Shown here piece after piece: positions 45,480 to 54,979 of a stretch of DNA of 64,000 nucleotides. The notes under the pieces were generated by a model that saw only the letters and a list, made by a program, of their open reading frames with translations, did not search any database and was not told where the DNA came from. Location: the NCBI RefSeq assembly GCF_003286085.1, contig NW_020825379.1, positions 167,303 through 231,302 on the forward strand, read 5' to 3'. This stretch comes from Drosophila persimilis (Eukaryota > Arthropoda > Insecta > Diptera > Drosophilidae). The number at the start of each line of letters is the position of its first letter. Position 1 is the first letter of the stretch. The position numbers and the translations under genes are program-made.

Positions 45480-46123
45480 TGATCTTAGCAAGAAAAGATA
45501 TTACCACATTGTCTAATCTTAAGAAGGCAGCACAAGAAGAAGGATTGTACGAAGCTAGTACAACAGATTCAGGTACAAATAAAGATCAATCGAAATCGTC
45601 TCAATCAAATCGAAAGAATGTTGGAAACTATTATCCAAATTATTATTATAATTATAATCAAACTCAGAGTTCATCTGGAACAGGTCAGACTAATCGAACA
45701 AATCAAAATCAAAATTCCCAAAATCCTGGATTATACAATGAGTTCAAAAATTCCTTGAATCAAGGTAGGGCTCAGAATCTATTCAATCAGCAAATATCTC
45801 AAAACCAAGCTAGTGGGAGTGGACCCAACCAACCTACTAAAAGAGGGAGGGAGAGCCAGAGTGGGCAAACGAAGATGGACGTAAATTTTCATCAAGCCGC
45901 CTCGGAAGAGGCGACCCGAGGAGGACCCTATATAAACATTACCATTAATAAAAGAATATTAAGGTGTATCGCTGACTCGGGATCATCGATCAACATCATG
46001 AAAGAAAATTACACAGATTCCGAGATAAAAGACGATAACCTTACGGTCCATACCATCAATGGACCTGTCCGTTTAACTAAGAGTATAATGAGGAATGCGA
46101 ACAAAACATGTCCGTCCGAATAA
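45473..46123 (+). pseudogene. G4 Gag C-terminal part and protease active site
   Basis: Continues Gag after a shift (ARKDITTLSNLKKAAQEEGLY), then a long Asn/Gln/Tyr-rich tail, then the protease with CIADSGSSINIM. A TAA stop near the end (46121-46123) interrupts the protease; the same frame continues past it. Confidence 0.8.
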
Positions 46124-46378
46124 AAGTTCTACATACATAACTTTTCCGAAAATTATGATATTTTATTAGGAAGAGAATACTTGATGGCAAGTAAAGCCGT
46201 CATCGATTACAGAAATGACACTGTAACACTAGGAGCTAGGTCGTACCCAATCATTCAGAGTGGAGAAGCTATTGAAGCCGGCAAGACCGCACAGAAGTGC
46301 ACTGATCCCTCTACAAAAGAAGAGAAGATCGCCTTGACCCATCTCCAGAGGGAGATCAATACTTCGCTTCCGCTCTAG
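46124..46378 (+). pseudogene. G4 protease C-terminal part
   Basis: In phase with the preceding frame: YDILLGREYLMASKAVIDY is the second half of the retropepsin. A shift near 46350 ends the frame. Confidence 0.78.
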
Positions 46379-46992
46379 ACAGTGAATTAAGAGAATGTAA
46401 TCAATTAAGATTGGAACACTTAAACGACGAAGAGAGGGAAGAGTTAAAGAAGGTCTTATATGAGTTTAAGGATGTGCAGTACAGAGAAGGTGACAATTTG
46501 ACTTTCACAAGTACAATCAAGCACGAGATCAAAACTCAACATGAAGACCCGGTCTACAGACGACCATACAAATATGCCCAGATACATGATCAGGAGGTAA
46601 ACCAGCAAATCAAAGATATGATCAGGCAGGGAATAATTCGAAAGTCGAATTATCCTTACTGCTCGCCCATATCTATGATTCCGAAGAAGATAGATGCTTC
46701 AGGAAAGCAAAAATATCGAATGGTAGTAGACTATAGAAGTCTAAATGAAATAACAGTTAAGGACAAATTCCCAACTCCACGAATGGATGAAATCCTAGAC
46801 AAACTAGGTAAATGTCAGTATTTTACGACAATCGATTTAGCAAAAGGTTTCCATCAAATACCCATGGAACCTAGCTCAATCCCCAAAACTGCGTTCTCCA
46901 CTAAGCATGGACATTACGAGTTCACTCGTATGCCCTTTGGGCTAACCACTGCCCAAGCTAATCTTCAAAGATTGCTTTGTATACTTAGATGA
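46379..46992 (+). pseudogene. G4 reverse transcriptase, first part
   Basis: RT with [27 protein letters not shown] and RMPFGL. After TTAQANLQR about 30 bases normally preceding the catalytic box are lost, and YLDD appears in another frame at about 46983-46994. Confidence 0.85.
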
Positions 46993-47918
46993 CATCATTA
47001 TATTTTCCACTTCATTGGAAGAACTCTTGTTGTCACTAAGGAGAGTATTTGGAAAGTTGAGAGACGCCAACTTGAAGCTACAAATGGATAAATGTGAATT
47101 CATGAAAAAGGAAACTGAATTCCTAGGTCATGTAGTCACTACTGAAGGAATAGTACCAAATCCAGGCCAAATCTCTGCCATTGTCAAATTTCCAATACCA
47201 GAAACGACTAAACAAATAAGGTCATTCTTAGGTCTGTGCGGGTTCTACAGGAAATTCATTCGTAATTTTGCAAACATAGCAAAACCCATGACACTCAAAC
47301 TAAAGAAAGGAGCTGTCATAGACCCCAAGGAAGAAAAGTACGTCGGGGCATTTGAGAGACTAAAAGTACTCATCACCTCAGACCCTATCCTTGCGTTCCC
47401 AGACTTTGACAAAATGTTCACGGTAACAACCGACGCTAGTAACATAGCATTGGGAGCGGTTTTGTCACAAGAACACAAACCGATCTGCTACGCTAGCAGA
47501 ACCCTAAATGAACATGAAATAAACTATTCAGCCATCGAAAAGGAATTATTAGCGATCGTATGGGCAACCAAGTATTTCCGTTCATACCTGTTCGGTAGAA
47601 CATTCGAGATACAAAGCGATCATAAACCCTTGATTTGGTTGAACAACCTCAAGGAGCCAAATATGAAATTACAAAGGTGGAAAATAAAACTGAATGAGTT
47701 TGATTTTAAAATGAAATATCTACCAGGCAAAGAAAATCATGTAGCTGATGCCTTATCAAGGGTAAAGATTAATGAAAATCTCCTTGGAGAAGCTTCCAAT
47801 AGCGTTGGTGCAACTGTACATAGCGCACAGGAAGACAATCTAAATCACATTGCTATCACGGAAAGACCAATTAACTATTACAATCGGCAAATTGAGCTAA
47901 TAAAAGGCAATGAAGATA
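46976..47918 (+). pseudogene. G4 RT catalytic box, thumb and RNase H
   Basis: Frame with [10 protein letters not shown], the thumb segment ([16 protein letters not shown]), RNase H ([37 protein letters not shown]) and the end motif [12 protein letters not shown]. It stops at TAG, which is formed by the first bases of Polinton-R (47919 onward). Confidence 0.88.
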
Positions 47919-49106
47919 AGTAGTTATTATATAGGCACTTTGCTATGGGACAGTGTTAGGTACACAAAGGAGGAATATAAATTATAGAGAAAGTAGAAAG
48001 GTTCAAGGGCATCGAAACCGTTTTTCAGGAAACACTTAAAAAATACCTCTAAACTATCACATTAGATTCATTGCAAAGGGATGACCTACCTGTTTGAGGG
48101 TTGTTTGAATCGCAACACGGGACCAATCGTAAAAACAGGTTCATTGACAGTAAGTGGGAGGAGAGAGAATATAAATGAGCGAAGGATCGATTTGAGAGGA
48201 TTTTACATGGTTGAGAAACAGGATTAAGATCGAAGTTAGTTCACATTATCGCCGATAGGTGGCGCCACCAAGTAGTAAGGATAAGGGACGGTCGCTTTTT
48301 ACACTGAATTACCAAATTCGCAACATGTTGCAGCAACATTTGCTTAAGCATGTGCAGCTTGGCAACATGTTGAATGTAAGTGTGCATCATATTGCTATGT
48401 TATTACGTGATCATGTTAAATAAATACTTATAAGATATTTTATTAACATTGAATTGGGAACCAATTTCTGCTATGTTATTAACTGGTCAAGTTAAATAAA
48501 TACTTATAGGATATTTTATAAACATTGAATTGGGAAAACAAATGTGTGAAGTTTCTGAAATTTACATCCTATAGAAAACATAGGTTGGAAACCTGGGTAT
48601 CTAGATGTCCGTATAGAGGGTTGAATGGTAAGAGAACACAAATTAATGGAGATATATATAGGAGCACGCAAAGAATAAAATTATAATAGGAAGACATCAA
48701 AATTAATTAATGCTACTTAGAGTAAATATACGTCTGTCCCGTATCCTTACTACTTGGTGGCGCCACCTATCGGCGATAATGTGAACTAACTTCGATCTTA
48801 ATCCTGTTTCTCAACCATGTAAAATCCTCTCAAATCGATCCTTCGCTCATTTATATTCTCTCTCCTCCCACTTACTGTCAATGAACCTGTTTTTACGATT
48901 GGTCCCGTGTTGCGATTCAAACAACCCTCAAACAGGTAGGTCATCCCTTTGCAATGAATCTAATGTGATAGTTTAGAGGTATTTTTTAAGTGTTTCCTGA
49001 AAAACGGTTTCGATGCCCTTGAACCTTTCTACTTTCTCTATAATTTATATTCCTCCTTTGTGTACCTAACACTGTCCCATAGCAAAGTGCCTATATAATA
49101 ACTACT
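47919..49106. repeat. terminal palindrome of Polinton-R
   Basis: Arms of 371 bp (47919-48289 and 48736-49106) are inverse copies with one mismatch seen by eye (ATAAGGGAC against ATACGGGAC in the same sense). The spacer of 446 bp holds further small palindromes (CAACATGTTG) and a 76-bp tandem duplication. Both outer ends read AGTAGTTATTATATAGG. Confidence 0.88.
48394..48540. repeat. 76-bp tandem duplication in palindrome spacer
   Basis: Copies start with GCTATGTTATTA at 48394 and 48470 and have diverged slightly. Polinton-L has a single copy (about 800-870). Confidence 0.8.
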
Positions 49107-49150
49107 CACAGCTAACAGCTAGGACATAAACTAGTAATCTTTCAACAACG

Positions 49151-49504
49151 ATGGATGACCTTGAAATCATTTTTATCGATTCCCAACCGGAATCAACCAT
49201 AAATCTGGACTCTCAGCCGAGCTCCGTAGACCTGTCCTTGATTTTTGGGATTAAGACTCAAACCTATCTCGAGAGCAACTTGACCTGGTTAAGTGACATT
49301 AAATGGGATGATGACGACGATGACCCAAGGAATGCAACGTCTAATAATGATAATCCAGCATACATTTTCCCGGATGATGACAACATTTTCGATTTAGTAG
49401 ATAATCAGGATGATGATAAAAGATCTCAACTCCAGGAACTACTTCGGGACGAAGATGATGATGACTTAATTGCTGCGGTAAAATTAGCTGAGGCGAAATT
49501 TTAA
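49151..49504 (+). CDS. acidic protein encoded inside the terminal repeat
   Basis: A 117-residue frame from ATG 49151, with 33 or so Asp/Glu, including a run DDDDDD near residue 54 and clusters EDDDD near the end. No known domain. Its location within the inverted repeat means that the element has two copies; the right one (63026-63382) is broken by one-base changes. Such acidic proteins can act as transcriptional activators or DNA mimics, but nothing in the sequence decides this. Confidence 0.6.
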   Translation: MDDLEIIFIDSQPESTINLDSQPSSVDLSLIFGIKTQTYLESNLTWLSDIKWDDDDDDPRNATSNNDNPAYIFPDDDNIFDLVDNQDDDKRSQLQELLRDEDDDDLIAAVKLAEAKF

Positions 49505-49868
49505 TAATACGAATACATATTTATATAATAAGAATATTTTATGTATTTTTCTAAAAATAATATATACATATGTACATATATAATAAATATAACACATTTA
49601 ACCACTATTTATTTTAAATGTTTCTGTTTTACTTTTGATTGGTTGAATTTCACTTCCTCTTATTACAAGAGAATCATAGGATTCGTTTGAAACAGGTTTC
49701 TTCCACGTGAGGATTACACAAAAAGAATAAGTGGATTTCAGGTAGAATACTGATGCTTTTGAATGAATTTATTAAGTAATTTTCACATCATTTTATACTT
49801 AGTTGGTAAATTTATGTAAAGGTATTTATATTTAAAAACGCACAGATTATTTCATTTTTAAATAAATA
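49505..49868. other. AT-rich intergenic stretch
   Basis: 3' region of the acidic ORF, with AATAAA-type signals (about 49580), the inner end of the terminal repeat (49749) and the 3' side of the zinc-finger ORF. No gene seen. Confidence 0.5.
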
Positions 49869-50093
49869 TTATATTTTTCGCTTTAATTCCATGTTATGCT
49901 TAAATAAAATATGCATATTGAAGTCAATTCGCAACCAAAACAGTTCAGTTCTTGGACATAAGTAACATCGATAAAATGATGATTTTGATTTTGAATAACT
50001 AAAGTTGTGGATTTTTAAGGTGTGTTTTTTCAGTTCATTGCGGGAACTAAAAGATGTTTTTAAATAACACAACTCGCAATGAAATGTCCTCAT
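49869..50093 (-). CDS. two-finger C2H2 protein
   Basis: A 74-residue frame with two C2H2 fingers: CELC...HTLKIH (residues 6-29) and CYLC...HILFKH (43-66), each with 14 residues between the second Cys and first His. It may bind nucleic acid or regulate element genes. The short length and spacing suggest a real gene of the Polinton; a homologue was not identified. Confidence 0.6.
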   Translation of the reverse strand: MRTFHCELCYLKTSFSSRNELKKHTLKIHNFSYSKSKSSFYRCYLCPRTELFWLRIDFNMHILFKHNMELKRKI

Positions 50094-50484
50094 TTCGAAG
50101 TGAAAGTGAACTAACCTATCTCAGTAACTTACAGTTCTTATATAGGAAGTGAACAGCATATGAACAAAAATTCTATGCATTTTGTTCTGTTTATATAATT
50201 TTTTCATGTTGACGGTTATATAAGACCCAAAATGTAAATATAATATTTGAAACAATATATACAGCAGTGTATCCATAATTTATCCCTTATTACTCAACCA
50301 CCAATCAGACTTGAGACATCTGGCCATTACAGCTTTAAAACCATTTACTTATTATCACTCAACTACCAATCTGCTCAGATCACATTTGTATAAAATTGAA
50401 TTAATGAGAGTATAAAAGATCATGCAATCTTTTAAATAATTTAGTATAAAATCGTTAGTAGGTTGAATAGTTTCTATTACTATA
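50094..50484. other. intergenic region between divergent genes
   Basis: AT-rich, between the zinc-finger ORF (minus) and the spliced ORF (plus). Probably holds promoters of both. An imperfect repeat (TTATCCCTTATTACTCAACC / TTACTTATTATCACTCAACT) is seen at about 50280 and 50345. Confidence 0.45.
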
Positions 50485-50869
50485 ATGGTATGTAAGAATA
50501 TTTAAATCTCTATATAGAAAATGATAAGCACTTCATCAAATATATACCTAGGCTTTCCTAGAATTACTTAACGAGACAAAGCCGGCGGTTGGATACACCA
50601 AGGTTGAGGACCTATGCATAGGATTTGAGTACAAGATCAATGGATGTAAAATCAAAAAAACATCATTTGGAAATAAAGTAGTCCTTTATTTAACTGATAA
50701 GGACAACGAACCGCTTTGGATATTTTTACCTAAAAGTTATGTGACCAAATTTTCCACAAAAACACCCTTTAAGATGTTGAAGGAGCATGGAATCTCACAT
50801 CTTATATATAAAGGAAAAGAGATGAATAGATATAGCACTGCCCATTTCCAATTTATATGTAAAGAGTAA
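50485..50869 (+). CDS. predicted spliced gene, OB-fold-like small protein
   Basis: An open frame 50552-50869 has no ATG of its own near the start: a TAG at 50549-50551 forms the edge. That TAG is the end of a good acceptor (ATATATACCTAG), and an ATG at 50485-50487 is followed at once by the donor GTATGT. Splicing out 64 bp (50488-50551) gives phase-0 continuity and a 106-residue protein. Pattern: VEDLCIGFEYKINGCKIK, FGNKVVLYL, WIFLPKSY, LIYKGKE. This pattern of short strands is reminiscent of OB-fold ssDNA-binding proteins; that is an inference. Confidence 0.55.
50488..50551 (+). other. predicted 64-bp intron
   Basis: GTATGT...CTAG, in the size range of most small Drosophila introns, placed straight after the start codon. 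Confidence 0.5.
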
Positions 50870-51020
50870 ATAAAGAGTTCCCATTATATATATGTAAGAG
50901 AAGAAGAGACAACTATACATGTAAAGACAAAAATAAAGAAAAAGGTTAAGAATATACACACATATGTAAAAAAGAGATGGCTAGATATAGTACTTATCAT
51001 TTCCAATACATGGGTAAAGA
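50820..51020 (+). repeat. partial duplication of gene end
   Basis: The last ~48 bp of the preceding gene (GAGATGAATAGATATAGCAC...) recur at about 50972-51020 in a diverged form (GAGATGGCTAGATATAGTAC...). Confidence 0.6.
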
Positions 51021-51112
51021 AAAATATAAGGGAAACATAGCAAAGACGTGGATATAAAGAGTCCTGCTCTTTGAAACATTATCAGTAATAGATTCAAGAA
51101 GTCAGCTGCAAG

Positions 51113-51412
51113 ATGCATGCCAAACAAATAAAACTTTTTTTAATGCAATTCGAGGAGATGATCTTCGAGGAGCACGTACAAATTCTTGAAAATTTGATGA
51201 GCATTTTGGAAGATCTGGAGGAAAAGGAGCTTCAGTACTCCAAGTTTGGCTTTCATTATAAGCTATGCCCCTGGAGTGATGACGATGCAACGGACGGACC
51301 TGACACATGTCTGTGTCATACCCTACCAAATAAGAAAGCAGAAGCTATAGACCTAATGTTAAAGTACTATAACTTAAATAAAAGAATGTATCCCAGCTCA
51401 AAAATTCAATAA
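51113..51412 (+). CDS. 99-residue Polinton ORF, unknown
   Basis: From ATG 51113. The first 45 residues are rich in Glu and Leu and probably helical (EEMIFEEHVQILENLMSILE), followed by a Cys-containing part (CPWSDDDATDGPDTCLCH). No family recognised. It is convergent with the protease gene, 33 bp away. Confidence 0.5.
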   Translation: MHAKQIKLFLMQFEEMIFEEHVQILENLMSILEDLEEKELQYSKFGFHYKLCPWSDDDATDGPDTCLCHTLPNKKAEAIDLMLKYYNLNKRMYPSSKIQ

Positions 51413-51445
51413 ACATCTTAAATGTCTCTGAAATAATATTGTGTT

Positions 51446-51904
51446 TTATTTTAAACGAATTTTCTTAAACATTTTTATTATTAACTTATCATTATAGTTA
51501 AAATCATTTTTCTTAAATTGTTTTAAAAAACAATTTAATGTTTTTTTGCTGCTTTTAAATATTCCATATAGGATACAGTAATGACCGCATGTATTTGAAA
51601 AATAACCTTGCAGTGGTTGTTTATTAAATGTAAACTTTATGGAATTTTTCCTTAATATTTTTAAAAATTCTTTATTTTGAGGATATTGACCATATGAATC
51701 AAAAAATTCGGCTGAATATTTGTTTTCAAAGTAAAAAGCAACCCAATGAGTTCCTGAATAGCTTGAAGAATCTGTGTTTGCTATTATTAAAGCAGGATAT
51801 TTCGAAATTACTTGAGGCAGCTGATCAGAGGGATAAACTCCTTTAAAAATTCTTTTTGTTTTTGAATGCTTGGAAAGCAACTTATCGATTTGTAATGTAT
51901 TCAT
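51446..51904 (-). CDS. adenain-like cysteine protease (PRO)
   Basis: A 152-residue protein of the adenovirus-protease/Ulp1-like class that matures capsid proteins in Polintons. Catalytic His in SGTHWVAFYF (about 53), acidic partner in AEFFDSYG (about 66-69), Gln in KQPLQGY (about 99) and Cys in NTCGHYC (about 107). It is the last gene of the minus-strand morphogenesis block and starts 2 bases from the end of the capsid gene, which suggests co-expression. The frame is intact. Confidence 0.88.
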   Translation of the reverse strand: MNTLQIDKLLSKHSKTKRIFKGVYPSDQLPQVISKYPALIIANTDSSSYSGTHWVAFYFENKYSAEFFDSYGQYPQNKEFLKILRKNSIKFTFNKQPLQGYFSNTCGHYCILYGIFKSSKKTLNCFLKQFKKNDFNYNDKLIIKMFKKIRLK

Positions 51905-51906
51905 TT

Positions 51907-53199
51907 TTACAATAGTACACGAATATTTCTATGTTTATCAATATCAATCATTGAGTCATATTCACAGTATACCAGACAAGTAACTGCTTCTGTAAGAGGC
52001 TCCGAAAATCGTCCTTCAATTCGGATGGCTCCTTGTGATATTAAATTTGAGCATACAGTTGAATTGTGATGGTCTGCTGTTAGGTCAAATGCTAATATAA
52101 AACTATTTTTATCAAACATTTCCTTTGTAATTTGTAAGCCTCGATCATAATGTTTTATTCCACTTGATCTGAATAGCATATTATATCCTCTAGAGCTTTG
52201 AGCATTTTCAGAGTTCGAGAAATCAAACTCAAGTGCCTGCGATGGTACTTGTACTCCATTAACCAATAGATTAAAGCGTTGAATTTTAAAATGTTCAAAA
52301 TGGAAGGGGTTTAATGCCCGATTTCCAGAATATGATTTGTTTTTTACCATGCAAAAAACCAAAAAATTGGGAAGCTGTCCAATAACTGCATTGTCAATTG
52401 ATAATGTATTATTTCCTGGATATATTGTAAATGATTTTACTTGAACTTTGCTGTATGGATAAATGGCATTTTTAGTTTGTAAAACATGATGATGAGCCAA
52501 TAAAATGCTCGGATTAATAGTTATGTGGTTCATGAATAGTTGGGCCTCCAATATTTTAAGATTTGATTCAGTTTCAGATTCCATTAAATAAAATGCTGTT
52601 TTTTCAATGTTAAAAGTAATCCTCAAATCTACATTATTTATAAGCAGTTTTGGTTGATTAAATATATCTCCATGAACTTTTCCGAATAGTTCAACCTTAT
52701 TACTGTTTTGAAAAATATTTTTGAGCATAATGGATCCATCGGTGTTAACGTATCTACCAGATAATAATTTACCATAATTAGGATAATAACCTTGAGTGGC
52801 TAAGTGACTTTCACTGGCATCACTGCCATAGTTTAAAATCGTTTGCAAATACGATCTATAATGATAATTATTATCACTCTGAGAAACCAAAATATTATTT
52901 AAATATACGGACGAACTTCTAAACATTGAATGCAAAATATTATTCACTACTCCAACATCGTTTCCTTCAATGTTGGTATTATCACTTTTTCTTAGTTGCA
53001 CAACAAGTCTTAAGTAAACACTTGATAGGTCTCGATATGTTTCCCCATTTCCTAAGCAAACGAATTCAATTGAAGAAGCACTGTCCAACGAAGCTATGGG
53101 GTTATATGAAACTTCTTCTGTTCTCAGAATAGAGCTTTGTGTAGGATGTGGCTCAAAGAGATCCAATTCGCTTTTCATACATTCAATATGGGTGGTCAT
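51907..53199 (-). CDS. major capsid protein (double jelly-roll)
   Basis: A 430-residue protein that matches the Polinton major capsid protein by its N-terminal signature (SELDLFEPHPTQSSI, then SSIEFVCLGNGETYRDLSSV) and by strand-rich composition. In other Polintons this gene encodes a hexon-like double jelly-roll protein. The frame is intact from ATG 53199. It lies between the protease and the basic glycine-rich protein, the usual neighbourhood. Confidence 0.88.
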   Translation of the reverse strand: MTTHIECMKSELDLFEPHPTQSSILRTEEVSYNPIASLDSASSIEFVCLGNGETYRDLSSVYLRLVVQLRKSDNTNIEGNDVGVVNNILHSMFRSSSVYLNNILVSQSDNNYHYRSYLQTILNYGSDASESHLATQGYYPNYGKLLSGRYVNTDGSIMLKNIFQNSNKVELFGKVHGDIFNQPKLLINNVDLRITFNIEKTAFYLMESETESNLKILEAQLFMNHITINPSILLAHHHVLQTKNAIYPYSKVQVKSFTIYPGNNTLSIDNAVIGQLPNFLVFCMVKNKSYSGNRALNPFHFEHFKIQRFNLLVNGVQVPSQALEFDFSNSENAQSSRGYNMLFRSSGIKHYDRGLQITKEMFDKNSFILAFDLTADHHNSTVCSNLISQGAIRIEGRFSEPLTEAVTCLVYCEYDSMIDIDKHRNIRVLL

Positions 53200-53205
53200 T
53201 TTGAT

Positions 53206-53667
53206 TTAGAAAAAATGTCTCTTATAGTTAATTTCTTTGTTGATTTTTTTTTTTTTGGTTCTCGACTGCGTATGTTTGCTTCCTTCTTTAGATGATAAAT
53301 GAGATAGTTTTTTCCTAGACCTTCTCTTTTTATTCTTTTTACCTGCCCCATTCTGGAATCGGGTTAACTTATTAATGGCTTTATTTGACAGGTTTTGCAA
53401 AGCAATTTTACTTTGTTCTTGGATAATAGTTCTTAAAGGTTTTCGACCAAACTCATTTATTACTGCCTTTCCAGTCTCAGTAGCTTGGTTTTTAATAGCG
53501 TTTATCCCCGAAAGGAATAGTGGTTTTATGTAATTAAAAAGACCACTAAAAAAGTTCCCAATTCCTCTACCTTGTTGGATAACTCTGGGTGAAACATAAA
53601 GACTTCCTATATGATTCAACCCTCCTCCACACTGATTTAAATAATATTGTTGATAAGATTTCGTCAT
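53206..53667 (-). CDS. basic Gly-rich virion-type protein (conserved Polinton protein)
   Basis: A 153-residue protein. The N-terminal half has YYLNQCGGGLNHIGSL and GRGIGNFFSGLFNYIKPLFL, a signature recurring in Polintons next to the capsid gene; the C-terminal half is strongly basic (KKNKKRRSRKK). By position and composition it may be a particle core or membrane-active component. GGGL- and GRG-type sites could be cleaved by the adenain-like protease; this is inference. Confidence 0.68.
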   Translation of the reverse strand: MTKSYQQYYLNQCGGGLNHIGSLYVSPRVIQQGRGIGNFFSGLFNYIKPLFLSGINAIKNQATETGKAVINEFGRKPLRTIIQEQSKIALQNLSNKAINKLTRFQNGAGKKNKKRRSRKKLSHLSSKEGSKHTQSRTKKKKINKEINYKRHFF

Positions 53668-53713
53668 GATGGTTATTTCTACTCTGAATAAATTTCCATC
53701 TTTACAGTATTAT

Positions 53714-54265
53714 TTATAGCATTTCTTTTCGTTTTTTAAAGTGAAGGGTAACAAAAATTGGAATTGCTGAAGATTCAAATGGTACTTTATACCCTTTGGA
53801 ATCGGTAATTAAGATCGAAATTTCTTTTGGAGACCATATTTCAATGGGATAATATTCAATATTGTTGAATTGTATAAGTTGCTCTTTTCCATTATAATGT
53901 AATACTCGAAGACATCGAGGTCTTTTATTTCCAACACATCTTGGTTTGATAATGTCAGTGTAAACAAAAATCAAACCATTTTGAAACTGTTCAGACTCTA
54001 TTGACTCATTTTCATATCGAAATGTTTCTCCATTTACTAAGCTAATAACGAATTCTGTTGTTTCTTCAGATGCGATTGAGGTATTCTCAGGCCTGCTTTT
54101 TATACATTTATTTAGATATAAGTCTGTAATTCCTACTTCCCAGTCATCGTTCATGTTTTCAGGAATATTTACAATGTTTGTAAATGCACACTTAACGTTA
54201 TCATGATATACATTTAACGAATCATTACTAAGTAATGTCACGAAAAACTCTGTTACATTTACCAT
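53714..54265 (-). CDS. minor capsid (penton-like) protein
   Basis: A 183-residue protein with WEVGITDLYLNK in the first third and FVYTDIIKPRCVGN, then RCLRVLHY and PIEIWSPKEISILITDSKG. This pattern is characteristic of the Polinton minor capsid protein, predicted to be a single jelly roll at the vertices. Intact frame. Confidence 0.8.
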   Translation of the reverse strand: MVNVTEFFVTLLSNDSLNVYHDNVKCAFTNIVNIPENMNDDWEVGITDLYLNKCIKSRPENTSIASEETTEFVISLVNGETFRYENESIESEQFQNGLIFVYTDIIKPRCVGNKRPRCLRVLHYNGKEQLIQFNNIEYYPIEIWSPKEISILITDSKGYKVPFESSAIPIFVTLHFKKRKEML

Positions 54266-54292
54266 TTTTAGTTCTACGTTCTTTGCAGTTTA

Positions 54293-54979
54293 TTAATTAT
54301 AGGATAACCAATTAATTTTGTTCTTTCCAATTTGCACGGCCTTACTGTTTCTAACAGCCCTCATCAACTTTTCTCGTCCACTTACGTATTTCAAGTCTTG
54401 AAATGGATTTGATTCACTTTTATACCTCTTAAGTTTTACTCTTAGATTTCGCTGTTTATCAGTAAGCTTCACTTTAGTCAATGCTGATTTTTTTGATGCT
54501 TGAGTGTCTAAAAATGAGGTATCCTCAACTTTACGCTTATTAGGTTTTGAGTTGAAAGATTTTTCGGTCAGAAAATCTTCATCATCGATGTCGTTAGGTA
54601 AATCAGAGAACTCATTTGTGATAGAGAGTTCCTTTTTTGAGGACTCATTATTTTTATTGTTAAGAATGGAAGTGTTAGGTTTTACATCTAACCAAACTGA
54701 CTCGTCTTGTGTTTGTATTCCAATGCTTTGAGGTGATGAAAGTCGTTTGTTCTGCGTAGTTCGTATATCCATTGTCTTATTTCTTTTTTTATTTTGATAG
54801 TAACACAATTCTTGACGTATTTTAATCCATTTATTAAAGTCGCTAGTTTTTTTATCATTTAAAATAGGCAAAAACGTTATATTTATTAAATCGTTTTTCT
54901 GGGCATTATTTACCAATTTTTGATATGCATTCGGATGCATTAAAATAACTTTGGTTAATTGATGCTTATTTTTAAGCAT
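54293..54979 (-). CDS. 228-residue Polinton protein, unknown
   Basis: Not recognised. The N-terminal part has a hydrophobic core pattern (LTKVILMHPNAYQKL), the centre is Ser/Asp/Asn-rich and likely disordered, and the C-terminus is basic (LTDKQRNLRVKLKRYK; GREKLMRAV) and ends INWLSYN. It overlaps the next gene by 8 bases (ATG 54979 against stop at 54972), in line with a compact virus-like gene block. Confidence 0.6.
   Translation of the reverse strand: MLKNKHQLTKVILMHPNAYQKLVNNAQKNDLINITFLPILNDKKTSDFNKWIKIRQELCYYQNKKRNKTMDIRTTQNKRLSSPQSIGIQTQDESVWLDVKPNTSILNNKNNESSKKELSITNEFSDLPNDIDDEDFLTEKSFNSKPNKRKVEDTSFLDTQASKKSALTKVKLTDKQRNLRVKLKRYKSESNPFQDLKYVSGREKLMRAVRNSKAVQIGKNKINWLSYN

Larger units (their letters stand above)
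44092..47918 (+). mobile_element. G4, errantivirus-like gypsy element, cut by Polinton-R
   Basis: One 588-bp LTR (44092-44679), tRNA-Ser-type primer site, leader, gag and pol up to RNase H. It is related to G2 by LTR ends, primer site and Gag. It inserted at ATAT in G3. The coding region has several frameshifts and a small RT deletion. Integrase, any env and the second LTR lie beyond Polinton-R, outside the window. Confidence 0.87.
47919..49749 (+). repeat. Polinton-R left terminal inverted repeat
   Basis: About 1.83 kb, found inverted at 62768-64000 and beyond. It contains the terminal palindrome (47919-49106) and the acidic ORF (49151-49504). Similarity ends after GGATTTCAGGTAGAATA. Confidence 0.88.

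Noticed and set aside
47919..49106. Terminal palindrome as an independent MITE next to the Polinton
   Set aside because: Flanks differ (AAGATA outside, CACAGC inside), and the same unit lies at three separate Polinton ends.
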